NCBI RefSeq assembly: GCF_000003815.2
Contig: NC_049994.1
Span: forward strand, 7,129,935 to 7,193,934
DNA: 64,000 nt
Origin: Branchiostoma floridae
Lineage: Eukaryota; Chordata; Leptocardii; Amphioxiformes; Branchiostomatidae
Direction: 5' to 3'
Shown here piece after piece: positions 43,750 to 55,239 of this stretch. Every line of letters begins with the position of its first letter. Position 1 is the first letter of the stretch. Under the pieces are notes generated by a model that searched no databases, was not told the DNA's origin, and worked only from the letters and a program-made list of their open reading frames with translations. Both the position numbers and the translations under genes were made by a program.

Positions 43750-46700
43750 GGGCCTCTACGGTCAGCCAAAACTTCACGGAAGACGGGAATGGAAAGAAGA
43801 AAACAAACGAGGATGAACGAGAATGAAGTTAAAGAAGAAAGGGACAGAGAGAAGGGCAGTTATAAACGATAAACAGTACAACTATTTATTTTCTGGATGT
43901 ACTTGTGGCTATAATGGTTTGAGAATTGTTTCCCACAAGAAGAGAAGAAGAAGAAGGTATTTGGTCGGTTACAAAGAATAGGACAAGTTTTAAGCAGTGC
44001 TGCTTTACTTTTAACTCACTGTTATATATCATATTATAAGGGAACAAAACATCACATGCAGTGACCTGAAGGACAAAAAAGGGGAAACAACAACACCTAT
44101 AGAGTCACCATTTTACAACTAGTGAGCCCTGCAAATGCAATGTACAATAACAGAATCATCCAAGTATACACTACAAATAAACTATGAAATATAGCCTAGA
44201 AATGAAGAGAAAAACAGGGCACAATGTTGAAGACTTTCGAAAGCATAGGCAGTGTTACTCTCTCTCTCAGGCTGGTGAAGAAGTGAAATTCAAGAAACTC
44301 TCGTAAACAAGAAGTTGTGAGAATATACAAGTTTGAAAGAAGTGCAGATCATGCAAGGAGGGAAAGTGTTGATAGGTGCAGTTTTCAAGGGTCTTTTTTT
44401 CAGTTTCAGAACCTTTAGAAGCCGTAGTTTGAAATGAGAATGGTACATCGCTGCTTTATTAATATATGAGCCAGAAAGCCAATTTTGCCATAGATTTGCC
44501 ACAAAGACACACAAGCTTTTAATCTAGCTTCTTCAATGCTTAATGGAAGGGAGAATGGTTTTTAGTTTAACAGTTTCTACTTTGTACAATGTTTTTTAGG
44601 TGGAAGCTTATACATGTACACACCTACCAGGTTATCAAGCAAGAATGGGATGGTGAATTGTGGACTTTCTCTAATTCAACTTTTCATCAACAATTGAATA
44701 TAAAGAGCTTGTGAATCATTCATATCTAATTTGAAGGGAAATGAAGGACCAATCCCAGGGTCTGTATCCTATTAGTCCTTGAAATAGCATGGCACAAGTC
44801 AGACAGCTTCTGATACATTGTTGAACTTCAAACGGTGCCCCCTTGCATGTAAGGCACACACTGCAGGGTTTACAAGGCATGTTCTGTGTGTGTCAAATTT
44901 CATATTAGCTTCCAACAAATGATGACTTCACAATTTGAGTTTTGCCTGTTTTAAGATCTAGAGTAAGTCTCTCTTTCCACAGAGATTTAAATGTTTCCCT
45001 TTCTTCTAAATTGTTACCAAACAATACATTGTGCAGGTACATATTGAAGAATTAAAAGTGGACCCCATCGGAAATTACAACCTTTACAAGTGAAGAGCTT
45101 TGTCTGGGTGTTTCAAACCTTTTCAGAAAGCTTCATACACAACAAAAGAACAATCCCATAGCTGCTGTCTCATTGGTTAAACCACAAATTGCCATATTCT
45201 CATTGGTTGAACTGCTAATTGTGATTGGCAGTCAAGATCAGGCTATCAAAATATTTGCATTTGTAAGATTATATCTTTTCTGGAATGATTTTGCTCCTTA
45301 TAATCCTGAATCTCACATATTATAATTTGTAAAAAAGTTTTGTCCAAGACTCAGTAATATGGTGTATGTCTTTCTTCCTTGATCAAACCAAGAATTGACA
45401 TAATGAAGTAACATGTGAATATTAGTTTTCTATGACCTTGCTCAACTTCTATTGCCATTACTTCAGTACGTTTCCTTGCACTCGTAATCTAGTATGACAA
45501 TTTTCCAATTGGAAATGAGTCTAGATCCTCACTGATAATGCAAAACTGTATCAGCACAAAATTCATAAGTAGACAAATTGATATAGGTTCGTCTTTTAGG
45601 GCTCAAATTTTTTAAGTGTCTGATGGTAATGGTATGCAAGTTAATGCAACTTATGTTATTAGAATAGCCTGCAACGAAATACATTCAAAATTTATAGCAG
45701 GTACTGAAGAATTAATAAAGAACTATCTGTTTCGCATATTGTCAGTAACATAGAACTTTTATGTACATTTTAACGTAGAGATTTATCCTGTGTATTTTTT
45801 TGTTCATATCAGTCAGTCTTGCAATATTTTTTTCGAGTTACACTTCTGACTTAAACAGCAAGTTGAAAATGTATTATTGTCTATTGTACAGAATTTTATC
45901 AACAATATCATGATTTTCTTTGCAAGGCTACGCTTTGTCAGCTTATTATACGGGACAGGGTACTAAGATTGTAACTTTGCAAAAAGAGATGGTATACATT
46001 GTTATGGGAAAAATCTTTTAGAATACAGGATTCAGACCTATATGTGCATTGAAAGGTATATAAAAATTCAGAAAAGCATGAACGAAAAGAAACAATTAGA
46101 TGATTGTAAAGGCTTGTGTAACAATAATTGCCATCTCTCATTAGAATATTGTTTCATGTGAACTCTTTTTATTCCACCATATCTCAAATTATGAACGAAT
46201 TTTACACATAAGCTGCCCCCCTCCCCCACGTTGGACAACCAACATGGTAGGAACATGTTGACCAATGGAACTGCTTCTTCCAGACTAGGAGTAAGGGTAA
46301 GGAGTTGTTGACCAATGAAGTTGCATCTTACATACTAAGTATGTACCTGTATCAGAAAAAAGCATGATGGAAATGGAATTCTATCGCCATACGTTTAGCA
46401 AGCCTCCTGTGTACATGTATGGGCTGACTTATAACAGCCAAAATGCAAGAAAAAGACAGACAAAAACATTGCAGCAGCTATAAAGGTGGGCAACATTAAC
46501 GTTAACTGTCATTTTTATTTTCTTACCATATCTAATTTGCAATCTCGTGGACATTGGACGAAACTATTTTGAGAAATTTTAACTGCCAGAAAAGTCGAGT
46601 CTATGTTGAGTAGCACTTTTTGTACAGTAAATATTTTACTGTTATGTATACAATATAATATTCATACGTGCTATCACCACCTGCACCCTTTTTTAAGAGA

Positions 46701-47340
46701 TCCAATTGTGCCATTTTACGAAGCATTTTGATAGACATAGATCCAGCCTTTATGTGTAAATACTAATTATGCTATTCCTTAAATGTATCGGTACGATTTT
46801 AATTTTACCAAATTTCGGGCATATGTGCTGATAGATCTTCAAAAATTTTTGCAAGTCGAGGAAGAAAGGGTAGAAATTTTCGTGGGGCATTGTACATGTA
46901 GACCTTGGTCACTTAATGTAGAAGTGTAAGAAGGTATTAGCATCCAGCCATATGATTATCAATTAAAATTATATGTTGTGTCGGAAGAATACAAGAATAA
47001 ATGGCTTTTTATTACAAACACTTGGCTCCTTTTTAATTGTATGACATATATGTTGATGTATTGATAGCCTCCAGCCCGGAAACAACAATTGAGATTCCAT
47101 ATGAGACAATGAAGGCATGTCATCTACTACTGTGAGATGATGTACATATCATACGATTTTTTCATGAATTTCAAATCCTGTTCATGTAATTTTGCCAGTG
47201 AAAAAAAGACTTGCACACACACACACACACTAAGATGATTCTCTGGGGTAAATATTCTGTATTTTCCTTGAATCGAGTAAGTTTGCCAGTTGTGTGAAGA
47301 CCAGTACATTTTTATCCTAACCTGTCTACATGCATAATTT
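43750..47340 (+). other. SHOC2 3' UTR and following non-coding sequence
   Basis: AATAAA occurs at 44176-44181, 45714-45719 and 46996-47001, any of which could end the transcript. A motif ATTGGTTGAACTGCTAATT at 45203 recurs near 62081. No other gene seen. Confidence 0.45.
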
Positions 47341-47748
47341 TAGCCTGGTTACCAAACCCCAGCCCGATCTCAAGTATCTATCGTGCAGGGGTCTGGCCAG
47401 ATGGGATAGGAACTCTTCTCAATTTTGCACCTTATAGTGGGCAAAAAACCCCACCAATAGAACAGCAGCAGGATCAGCAGGAGGTACTACACCCCTACCA
47501 TGATTGGTTAAAGACCCCCAACTGTATTTTTTGAATCCATAACAGTGGCCACTTAGTACCTGATTCGCTACTGTGATAGCCTGCTGACCAACTGTAGTGT
47601 GTTGTAGCTGGCTACCTGTGGGGAGAGTGGTCATAAATCTTAGGTTCTCCTCCCTCTGAGCAAGGGCCTTCGAGAACATTTCTACAGCCATCCTGCCAGA
47701 CCCCAACACAAAAGATATTTTTGAGATTGGGGTATGGTATCCAGGCTA
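47341..47748. mobile_element. MITE with TAGCCTGG ends
   Basis: TAGCCTGGTTACCAAACCCC and its inverted partner ending GGTATGGTATCCAGGCTA enclose about 350 bp. A 96-codon open frame inside (-) has no known domain. Confidence 0.75.
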
Positions 47749-47867
47749 GCATAATCTTGACTACTATAGACTACCTATAACATTTTTTTTTCATATAAGT
47801 CACAATTTGAACCATCCATTATACTTTAGTTCCTAAACAGTATCATCATCATCATAGTTCCTAAATA

Positions 47868-47949
47868 TAGTATACAACACAGTGTATTCCATATCATCCA
47901 AGGTATCAGCCCGACCGCGGGTCGGATTGCCCGAAGGCTGGGACCGCGC
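47868..47949. repeat. palindromic repeat GCCCGACCGCGGGTCGG, copy 2
   Basis: ATACAACACAGTGTATTCC followed by GCCCGACCGCGGGTCGGATT and GGCTGGGACCG, the start of an inverted return arm. Confidence 0.7.
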
Positions 47950-48220
47950 TTTATGTCATACCTGAGAAAACCACTGTTTTGATGCAAAATGCGCCAGAAG
48001 GTGAACAAATTTGTTGCCCTCGAAAAAAAAGCGTTGCAACAGTAATGTTCCAACGTCCGAATCAGGTATTCCAACTTTCGATGGCGCCGTAATCGGCCTA
48101 CTCGAAACAGTTCGATTTATTCAAATGGAGCCCGTGTGATAAGCCCGGGCCATACGGAAAGTTATCATCCGGTCCGGAACACCCGTATCGAACATTTTCG
48201 CGTCACAGGTATGACATAAA
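47950..48220. mobile_element. MITE (family TTTATGTCATACCT), copy 2, inverted
   Basis: Ends TTTATGTCATACCTGAG / CACAGGTATGACATAAA. The body matches 22336-22616 in inverse orientation. Confidence 0.85.
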
Positions 48221-48751
48221 CAATATTATCATATAGTTCCTGAACTTATCATCATCATCATTATAGTTCCTCTACAATATCATCGTGTGTATTTAGGTAT
48301 ATGAAGTCGTCAATCGTTGGTTTCAAACTGTAATAATTACTGTGGTGTAATGTATTGGAAATAATTAAGTTCGAAATCACAGACCATTAATTACATATTA
48401 AAATACTGAGAGGATGTTGTATATATGTAAGTAGTTGAGAGTATCAATAACTTATTCATGAACATAACATCAGATATTCTGCATGTAAAATGGCACATGA
48501 ATTGTACAATACCATAATTTCTATGATTTCACAGTAGAATCAAAGTTCAAATGGCACTTGACATATTTTGACACTTAAGTCTATCTTATTTAAAGATATA
48601 ATGTTTCATTCATGATAGTCAACCATAATCATAATAAATTATACTTCTTACCTGGAATAAATCAAAAGCAGTAAGTTACACAAAGACCTACCCTTGCACA
48701 TTGAAATCTATACTGGGATTACTTCATACAAGCATACTCAAGAAAATCATT

Positions 48752-50091
48752 TCAGCTGTATCTTAAAAAGAGAAGTTTGTGGGTTATAGCATCCGTTACG
48801 ACCAACGTGTTTCGCTCCTGTAACAGTGCAACCCCAACCGGACAACCCAAGCCATCCTCTGCCGTTACCACGTGTGCTACAAACTCCCCTTCCTCGCTGA
48901 AAACTTCCACTCTTCTGTTTCCCGAATCAGCTACGAGAATCCTACCTTGATCATCACAATGCACACCTAACGGATGCCGCAACTGGCCCTCCCCTCCACC
49001 TTCTGATCCAAATGTGTGCAGGTGCGCCCCCTGTGAGCTCAGAACTTTAATGCAGTGATTCTGGCAATCAGAAATGAAGATTTTACCTTTTAGGCTTGTT
49101 GTGATACCAAAGGGGTGATTGAAAGAGTGGGAATAGTTAGCTGAAGGGCCAAGACAACCCAGTGCCGGGCATGGCAGCCCAATGCGGACACAGTTGGTGT
49201 CTTCGTCAACAACAATAAGTGCCTGATTTTGTTTACTCACAGTAAGTCCCATCGGGCCCATACAGACATTCCCCACCCTGTCTATGAATGTGCCGTACTT
49301 GTCAAAGATTCGTAGGCCCTGTTCGCGCTTATCCGTGACGAGAACTCTGCTCTCGTTCTCAAAAATGGTCACACAGACGTCTTGCGGCTCGGAACCGTTC
49401 CCAAAGACATCCGTAGAGAAACTACGCCTGCTATTGCCATGGTAGTCAAACACATGTATCTGTTTGTTCCCCCTATCTACAATATAAACCTCATCTTCCC
49501 ATGTTGTTACTCCTCCAGGGTTTAATATAATACCATTCCCACCTACCTGCGATAGTATGCGATTCGTAAAGGACTCTCTATCTACTCTCTCAACGGTTTC
49601 CGTTACCTCCCCAAACAACAGATCACTGAGTTCCGTCCTACTTGCCTTAAATCCCAAGGTAAGAACATCCTGAGACACTGGAACATCTTCAGACACAACT
49701 TGCTTCAACTTATCACCCATTTCTTGCTCTTTCTCTACAATTCTTGAATGGGTGCTGTTTTTTAGTTCTGCTTCTACGCCTGAACAGATCTGACTGAGTT
49801 CCTTTAGTTTTCCAGAAGCAGAATCTTTCTCTCTGGTTAATATTTGAAGCTGATTTTGATAGCGACCTTCTATTACACCTAAGATGTTAGCAACTATTGA
49901 GTCTATCTCAGACTTGAGTGTTCTTCCCAGATTCTGCACGTCGGCTGTTGCAGCTTCTCTGCTGGCTTGAAGACGTTCTTCGGCGTACTGTAGTCCCTTA
50001 AGGTGTCCGCCTAGTTCTTCCGTCTTCCACTTGCCCTCGCTGAGAAGGGGGTTCAAATTCTCCTTGGACAGGCCTGCAACTTTCTTAATTC
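48752..50091 (-). CDS. coiled-coil/NHL exon of the three-exon TRIM-type gene
   Basis: Acceptor TTCTTACTTCAG, two bases finishing a Gly codon, then IKKVAGLSKENLNPLL, the coiled coil and about six NHL-like blades, ending KLLFLRYS and TGA. Confidence 0.9.
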
Positions 50092-51890
50092 CTGAAGTAA
50101 GAAACGTGACACAAGATGACAATTTTCTTTGTAAAAATTGGGAATACTCTCAAGGGCAGATTGACAAAATTAGCAGTACATAACAAGTTTTACATAAGTT
50201 GTCTGTATCTGTATCTATATAGCCGGTATAACCGCCGTTCGGCGTAACACACCAGCTTCGCAGGCACGCGGCGCGGCAGCAGCTGGTTATATTACACTGA
50301 ACGATCCGTCGCACCTAACTTCTGCACATCTATCTGCAAGCGTTCTTTAAAACTATCCAGAGAAGATGCCCCTACTGTGCTTGGTGATAACCAGTTCCAC
50401 TCTACGATAGTTCTGGGAACATGCGAATTTTTGAACACATCAATCCTAGCTTGGTAACTCTGGTACTTGAAGTCGTGGCACAAGCTGGCCTTTTGCAGCA
50501 GTATGAGTCGGCAAGTTCCAGACTTGTGTGGAGCCTTGGAGGAAGCGATTTTATTTTTTTCTTGAGAACTTGCCAAACGTAATGCGATTGCAGATGTTAT
50601 CCATAAAATAAAATCAGTGTTGCCTTACTGTAGTTATGCTTAGGAAACAAACATATTTACAGTATATTCAAAGTGTCATTATTCAAAAACAGCCCCAAAA
50701 GTCAAACCACCACGAATGTTTCCAGATTGCCGTACGTACCAGACGTGCTATGTCCATCATGTTCATTCTCCACACACTCGGCGCACACGGGCATGGCACA
50801 CCGGTTACAGAACATACGCAGATTTTCCCGCGGGTGCTTTGGGCAGTTGTCAACTACTTGCAGGCTGATACCATCCTGTGAGACATTGTAAGATGAATAC
50901 AAGTACCATATGCTAAATCACACACACAAATCAAAATATGCACCCCTGATTGGGGGCTATTGCAATTCTCGGACACAGCTATGGGACTGAAGCGTATAAT
51001 GGAAAAACTCAAGAAAGTAAAACCTTATTAACAACTCTACAACACATCTTGAACCGGATAAATTCAAAAAAGTTTTCTTCCCTTTTCCCCAAGTAATTTT
51101 GCGTAAACCCCCAGGCCACTGTCTGCCACAAAAACAATGAATGTAGTTTTGCATCCTTCCTAGAATTGTAGCACCTTGAACCTCGCTGTATTTGAGGTCC
51201 TTCTTCCGATTTATTGTTTGTTTGTTTGTTAGTACCTTTATGTATACTCGAAAATACTCCATTCGGACGTCGGGGCTGCTTTTATCCATGCAATAACAAA
51301 ACAACAACAAAAAGTATGCAGCCTAACCTTGGCGACAACTTGAAACACCTGTTCAATTTTGACAACTAAAAGTGTGTGCTCAATATTCGAGACACCGTTA
51401 GACCTTTAGAAAAAAAAAGACTGACCATAATTTTATTTCATTTCAGGATAGAAACAGGAAACACAACACATTTTTTCTAGGCCCAATCGACAATGGGCTA
51501 AGCCTTTATGTGAAGTAATGCATCAAAGTTCCCACACACCTTTCTGTATTTCTCACCGCCCTTCGTTGTTAGTTTAACAGCTCCCTTGTTGAGAACTTTG
51601 TCCGTCAAACCTAGAACAGTCCTGTCATCGGGCAGTCCCTCCACACCCTTCGGCGACAGGTTCACCTTCTTCCGACAAGTCGGGCACTCGAACGTAGTCC
51701 ATCCTCCTTGCCCCCGCCTCCTCTGTTCCGTAGCGACATGTTTTGTCAAACACTCCATGCAGAAGATATGCCGACATGACGGAAGACTTTTTGGCTTCTT
51801 CAACTTGGAGTCGAAGGTTTCTAAACATATGCCGCAGGTCAGGAGATCATCGACTATTTGCTGCTGTAAGTCCTTTTCGGGACCCGCCAT
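48752..51890 (-). CDS. TRIM-type RING/B-box/coiled-coil/NHL protein (three exons)
   Basis: Exons on the minus strand are 51890-51540, 50875-50740 and 50091-48752. They join in phase to 608 residues. Residues 19-71 form a C3HC4 RING (CGIC, CRHIFCMEC, CPTC). Exon 2 is a B-box2 (CPKH, CNRC, CAEC, EHDGH). Exon 3 gives a coiled coil of roughly 120 residues (about 165-290), then a C-terminal beta-propeller of NHL-like repeats (NPGGVTTWEDEVYIVDRGNK, HPFGITTSLKGKIFISDCQN, HPLGVHCDDQGRILVADSGN) to the stop. Such proteins are RING E3 ubiquitin ligases whose NHL propeller binds RNA or protein partners; the target here is unknown. The start MAGPEKD is the first Met in the RING exon and has a good context (AAAATGG). 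Intron 2 holds a LINE tail at 50200-50580. It is divergent, head to head, from the gene at 53035. Confidence 0.92.
50200..50580 (-). mobile_element. LINE 3' tail, copy 2, in a TRIM-type intron
   Basis: The minus frame reads QKASLCHDFKYQSYQARIDV, then [20 protein letters not shown] and SFKERL. This is the conserved C-terminal end of CR1-type LINE ORF2. The ATACAG repeat marks the 3' end at 50200. Confidence 0.8.
50740..50875 (-). CDS. B-box exon of the three-exon TRIM-type gene
   Basis: Acceptor TGTCTCACAG, then DGISLQVVDNCPKHPRENLR through MFCNRCAMPVCAECV and EHDGHSTS to a G, donor GTACGT. The phase fits both neighbouring exons. All zinc ligands of a B-box2 are present. Confidence 0.88.
51540..51890 (-). 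CDS. RING exon of the three-exon TRIM-type gene
   Basis: 117 codons from ATG to donor AAG/GTGTGT. The RING cysteines are at residues 19, 22, 38, 43, 46, 68 and 71, with His40. It is followed by NLSPKGVEGLPDD, a stretch also recognisable (PxGVxGL) in the two neighbouring genes. Confidence 0.9.
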
Positions 51891-52553
51891 TTTGTCTCAC
51901 ATACTTGCCATCTTTTCCCTATAGAAGAAGCTTTGATTTCCAGTCGTCAGGTCGAGCTGTCACGGGATTTGGGCAAAAATATGCGACAGTAAATTATGAC
52001 GATGTTTACAGGACACTTCTGTGCAGCAAAGTGGAGGCGAACTTTAACCTTTGCTCTATGATGGAGTGTACCATTTTCCTGTAGAGGTGCTAGGTCAACT
52101 TGAAAAAAAATTCCTATGGTAGTGGTGGGTCGGGTTCACATAACATGATGATGATCAATGACAAATACATTTATACCGAAACAAGTAGGTGATAACGGTT
52201 AGGATAGTATATAATAAGACTATTGTGATGAAAAAAGTGATGATAGTAGTTCCGTTTTCTTGCGCGTGCAAAGAGTTTATAAAAATTAGCGTTTATTGTC
52301 TGTTTAAGACTTGAATGATTTACATGTATGAGGAATTTTTTTGAGCTCAAATAGTGTATCTTACAATCCCACTGGTCTGGTTTTATTATTTATTTTTTTT
52401 TTTATATCAAAATAATTTATAAAATCTTTGCAAAACTATTCTTTGGAAAACTATTGAATTCCTGACTTTTACTATACAACTAAAAGTTTAGAAAATTTAG
52501 TTTCTTTCCATTAACGTTATTACCTGCAACTGCCAATGAGTTTTTGCTTGCAC

Positions 52554-52679
52554 TACCGTAAAAGGGAAAATGTTCGCGATAGTTTTATGTCCGCGGTTTT
52601 CGAGGTATGCTAACCTCTTTGGTCTTTTTCTTTCCTACTCCCTTTTCCCAGCAAACTTTTTTTTTTTCCTTTTACAGTA
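52554..52679. mobile_element. MITE, TACTGTAAA family, between the divergent TRIM-type genes
   Basis: Ends TACCGTAAAAGGGAAAA / TTTTCCTTTTACAGTA with inner GTTCGCG and CCGCGG. It lies in the shared 1.1-kb intergenic region. Confidence 0.65.
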
Positions 52680-53034
52680 TAACTCTATCAGTATCACATC
52701 GCCTGTTATTGCATGACATTTTGCATGCGCAAGTCATACGTTCCCACAGAAATATGTGGTGGGCGTGTCAACGCTTTGCCACATGTTATACGCAATCGGG
52801 GACAAAGCTGAAGTCTTCGCTACAATTGTTTCAATGATAGTTAAGTTAAATAGCTTTTAGATAATACATGTAACGTTATGATATGATCCATTAATTGTTT
52901 TTCATTGACGAAATGTCACTGATTTTGCATTCTGTGTCCACAGACACCCACTCCCGTTAGTTTCAGGTTGTCGAATGGTTAATCCCCGAAAATGTGGTCT
53001 ATGAACTTCACCCATACAGAAAAAATATATCAAG

Positions 53035-55239
53035 ATGGCGGCTCTGTCTTGCAGTAGCTGTTTTGACGCTTCGGGACCGCATAAAATCCTTCCGTGTGCC
53101 CATTCCTTCTGTTGGCGATGTCTCGTCAAGTGTGCCGACCGAAAAGCGGATCTCTCCTGTCCGATCTGCGGTGTTGTGGTGCGCCTACCACCGCAGGGAG
53201 TCCGCGGCCTCAGCGCCCACTTCCTCGTGGATGACCTCCTGGAAAAATTCGACCGCGACTTGGAGAAACAGTCTCAGAAGTACTGCTCCGTCCACAAAGG
53301 AGAAAAGGTGACGATTTTCTGTCAGACTTGCGTGGAGGCCATTTGTGTTCAGTGTGTTGGGGCATGGCACAGTGGGCACCAAATGGGCGGGCTAACAGGA
53401 AGCGGTACTGTCACCGAAAATGCAAGATCTCTTCTTGTAGAGAGCAAAGAACATGTGCAAGAACTACACAGGCTTCAGTGTGGGATCGACTCTACCATCC
53501 GCCAAGTTGACGACTGTAGAGAGCGGATAGAAAACGGGATCAAGCTAGCTGCACGGAAGGCTATAGACGGCATACAAAGGAAAGAGGCACAACTCATGCA
53601 AGAGCTTGAGGGGAGGGTGGGGCATGAACGGTTGGGCCTGGAGCAAGAAAGGCGGGAAATTCAAACTGCGATTGGGGCGGTAGCGGAGGGATGGAGAATG
53701 GTGGATGGAGAGTATTCCACTAGGGGGCGTGAACGGCTATACGAATCCATGGGGCACCTGTCTGACAAGGTGGGCCAAGCGCAGCAGACGGTACGGTCGA
53801 CTTCTCGCGCCTACCAAGTCGACTTGAGGTTTATTCCGTCAGAGTATGAGAGCGAGGATCTTCTTGGAAGTCTTGTGGTCAACATTGGCGGGGACGTAGA
53901 GATGAGGGAGCGGCATTCTGGGCGATACCAATCCTCGGGTAGGGGAGAACCCAGCTCTGGTGCCACAGGGAGGGGTACTTGGTCCCAGACTACGTCCATG
54001 TTCGACGATGTAGGGAGAGAGGGAACCACAAGGTGGCGCTCTAGCACGGCATCTACGACTGTAAGGATGGAAGACAGAGCTGGTACAAGTAAAGAAAGTG
54101 CCCTGTCGCCTCATTCAAGGAGTAAGCTGTGGCTTGAGGAACAAGACAAAGAAGAGGGTGAGGTACACAAAAGCGGACGAGCCCTTACCCCAAGTGTCCG
54201 GCCTTCACCTAAAGCTAAGAGTAGGCCCAAACCCAAAGGCGGTACCAAGAAATCAAGCGAAGATGACACCCAAGTAAAGAAGAAGTTAGAAGTGAAAGTT
54301 AGTGAAAGTCCAGCTAAGACCACGCCAGAAGCCGCGACGTCGTCTACGAGGGGAAAGAAACGTGGAAGAAAGGAGGAAGACGCCTTGCCACCAAAGGACA
54401 CTCCCAAGAAAGTTAAAGTTGAGGTAGAAGAGCTTGTACAGTTTGGCGAAAAGGGCTCTCGCAACGGACAGTTCAACGAGCCCAACGGCGTGGCGTGCTC
54501 AAAAAATGGCGAGATGTTCATAATCGACAGACGGAACAAGAGGATCCAAGTGTTCGACAGTGAAGGAAAGTTTCGCAGAAAGTTCTCCACCAAGGTGAAA
54601 GGAAAGGACAGCGACCCACGAGGTCTCGCGATAAGTTCCGTGAGTGGCGAAGTTTACGTCACCGATTCGAAGCAGAAAGTGGTGAACGTGTTTTCATCGT
54701 TGGGAGAGTACATTAGAAGTTTTGGTGCGGGGGTGGTAAGTATACCGTGCGGGATAGCTGTGGACAACTCTGGACGCGCGTTCGTCGCCGATATGGAGAA
54801 CCATCACGTCACAGTCCACGATCCAGAAGGGAACGTTGCCATGGAGATCGGGTCCGCCCAACGAGGTGACAACCACCTGCACATTCCGCTAGGCGTCGCT
54901 CTTGCCCCGAACGGCGACGTACTCGTCACAGACGGCTTCTTGCGTTGCATCAAACGTTTCGGTCCAGATGGATCATTCCGGTCCAAGTTCGACTGTCCCA
55001 AAAATGACGAGAGGTACCAAGACCCCCGAGGTATCTGCGTGACTCCGCTTGGTGATGTCGTTTCTTTCTCCGGCGGTGGGTGTGTGGCCTTGTTCGACCA
55101 AGAAGGCGAGGCAGTGCGTCGTCTGGTCACCCAAGAAAACGGACTGGAGGCGCCTTCTGCAGTTGCCTACCAACCCGAAGGGCGGCGCCTTGTGGTCACC
55201 GACACCAAAAAGCACAGCATCACAATTAAAACAATCTAA
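53035..55239 (+). CDS. single-exon RING/B-box/coiled-coil/NHL protein with basic linker
   Basis: 734 residues from ATG (context AAGATGGCG) to TAA. The RING uses C6, C9, C21, H23, C26, C29, C42 and C45 (CSSC, CAHSFCWRC, CPIC). The B-box is near residues 83-113 (CSVH, CQTC, CVQC, HSGH), then a coiled coil to about 260. A long polar linker (about 290-465) carries basic clusters: KSRPKPKGGTKK, RGKKRGRK and PKKVKVE. The last overlaps VKVE, a match to the sumoylation consensus. Residues about 466-734 are an NHL propeller starting FGEKGSRNGQFNEPNGVA. Family members are ubiquitin ligases; the linker suggests a nuclear or nucleic-acid role, which is inference. There is no intron, unlike the divergent three-exon gene 1.1 kb upstream, so retrocopy origin or intron loss is possible, but the ORF is intact. 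Confidence 0.92.
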   Translation: MAALSCSSCFDASGPHKILPCAHSFCWRCLVKCADRKADLSCPICGVVVRLPPQGVRGLSAHFLVDDLLEKFDRDLEKQSQKYCSVHKGEKVTIFCQTCVEAICVQCVGAWHSGHQMGGLTGSGTVTENARSLLVESKEHVQELHRLQCGIDSTIRQVDDCRERIENGIKLAARKAIDGIQRKEAQLMQELEGRVGHERLGLEQERREIQTAIGAVAEGWRMVDGEYSTRGRERLYESMGHLSDKVGQAQQTVRSTSRAYQVDLRFIPSEYESEDLLGSLVVNIGGDVEMRERHSGRYQSSGRGEPSSGATGRGTWSQTTSMFDDVGREGTTRWRSSTASTTVRMEDRAGTSKESALSPHSRSKLWLEEQDKEEGEVHKSGRALTPSVRPSPKAKSRPKPKGGTKKSSEDDTQVKKKLEVKVSESPAKTTPEAATSSTRGKKRGRKEEDALPPKDTPKKVKVEVEELVQFGEKGSRNGQFNEPNGVACSKNGEMFIIDRRNKRIQVFDSEGKFRRKFSTKVKGKDSDPRGLAISSVSGEVYVTDSKQKVVNVFSSLGEYIRSFGAGVVSIPCGIAVDNSGRAFVADMENHHVTVHDPEGNVAMEIGSAQRGDNHLHIPLGVALAPNGDVLVTDGFLRCIKRFGPDGSFRSKFDCPKNDERYQDPRGICVTPLGDVVSFSGGGCVALFDQEGEAVRRLVTQENGLEAPSAVAYQPEGRRLVVTDTKKHSITIKTI

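Noticed and set aside
47419-47709. 96-codon minus ORF as a gene
   Set aside because: It lies wholly inside a MITE with inverted ends and has no recognised domain.
54111-54593. 160-codon minus-strand ORF inside the second TRIM-type gene
   Set aside because: Shadow of the coding frame; no domain, low-complexity Ser/Leu runs.
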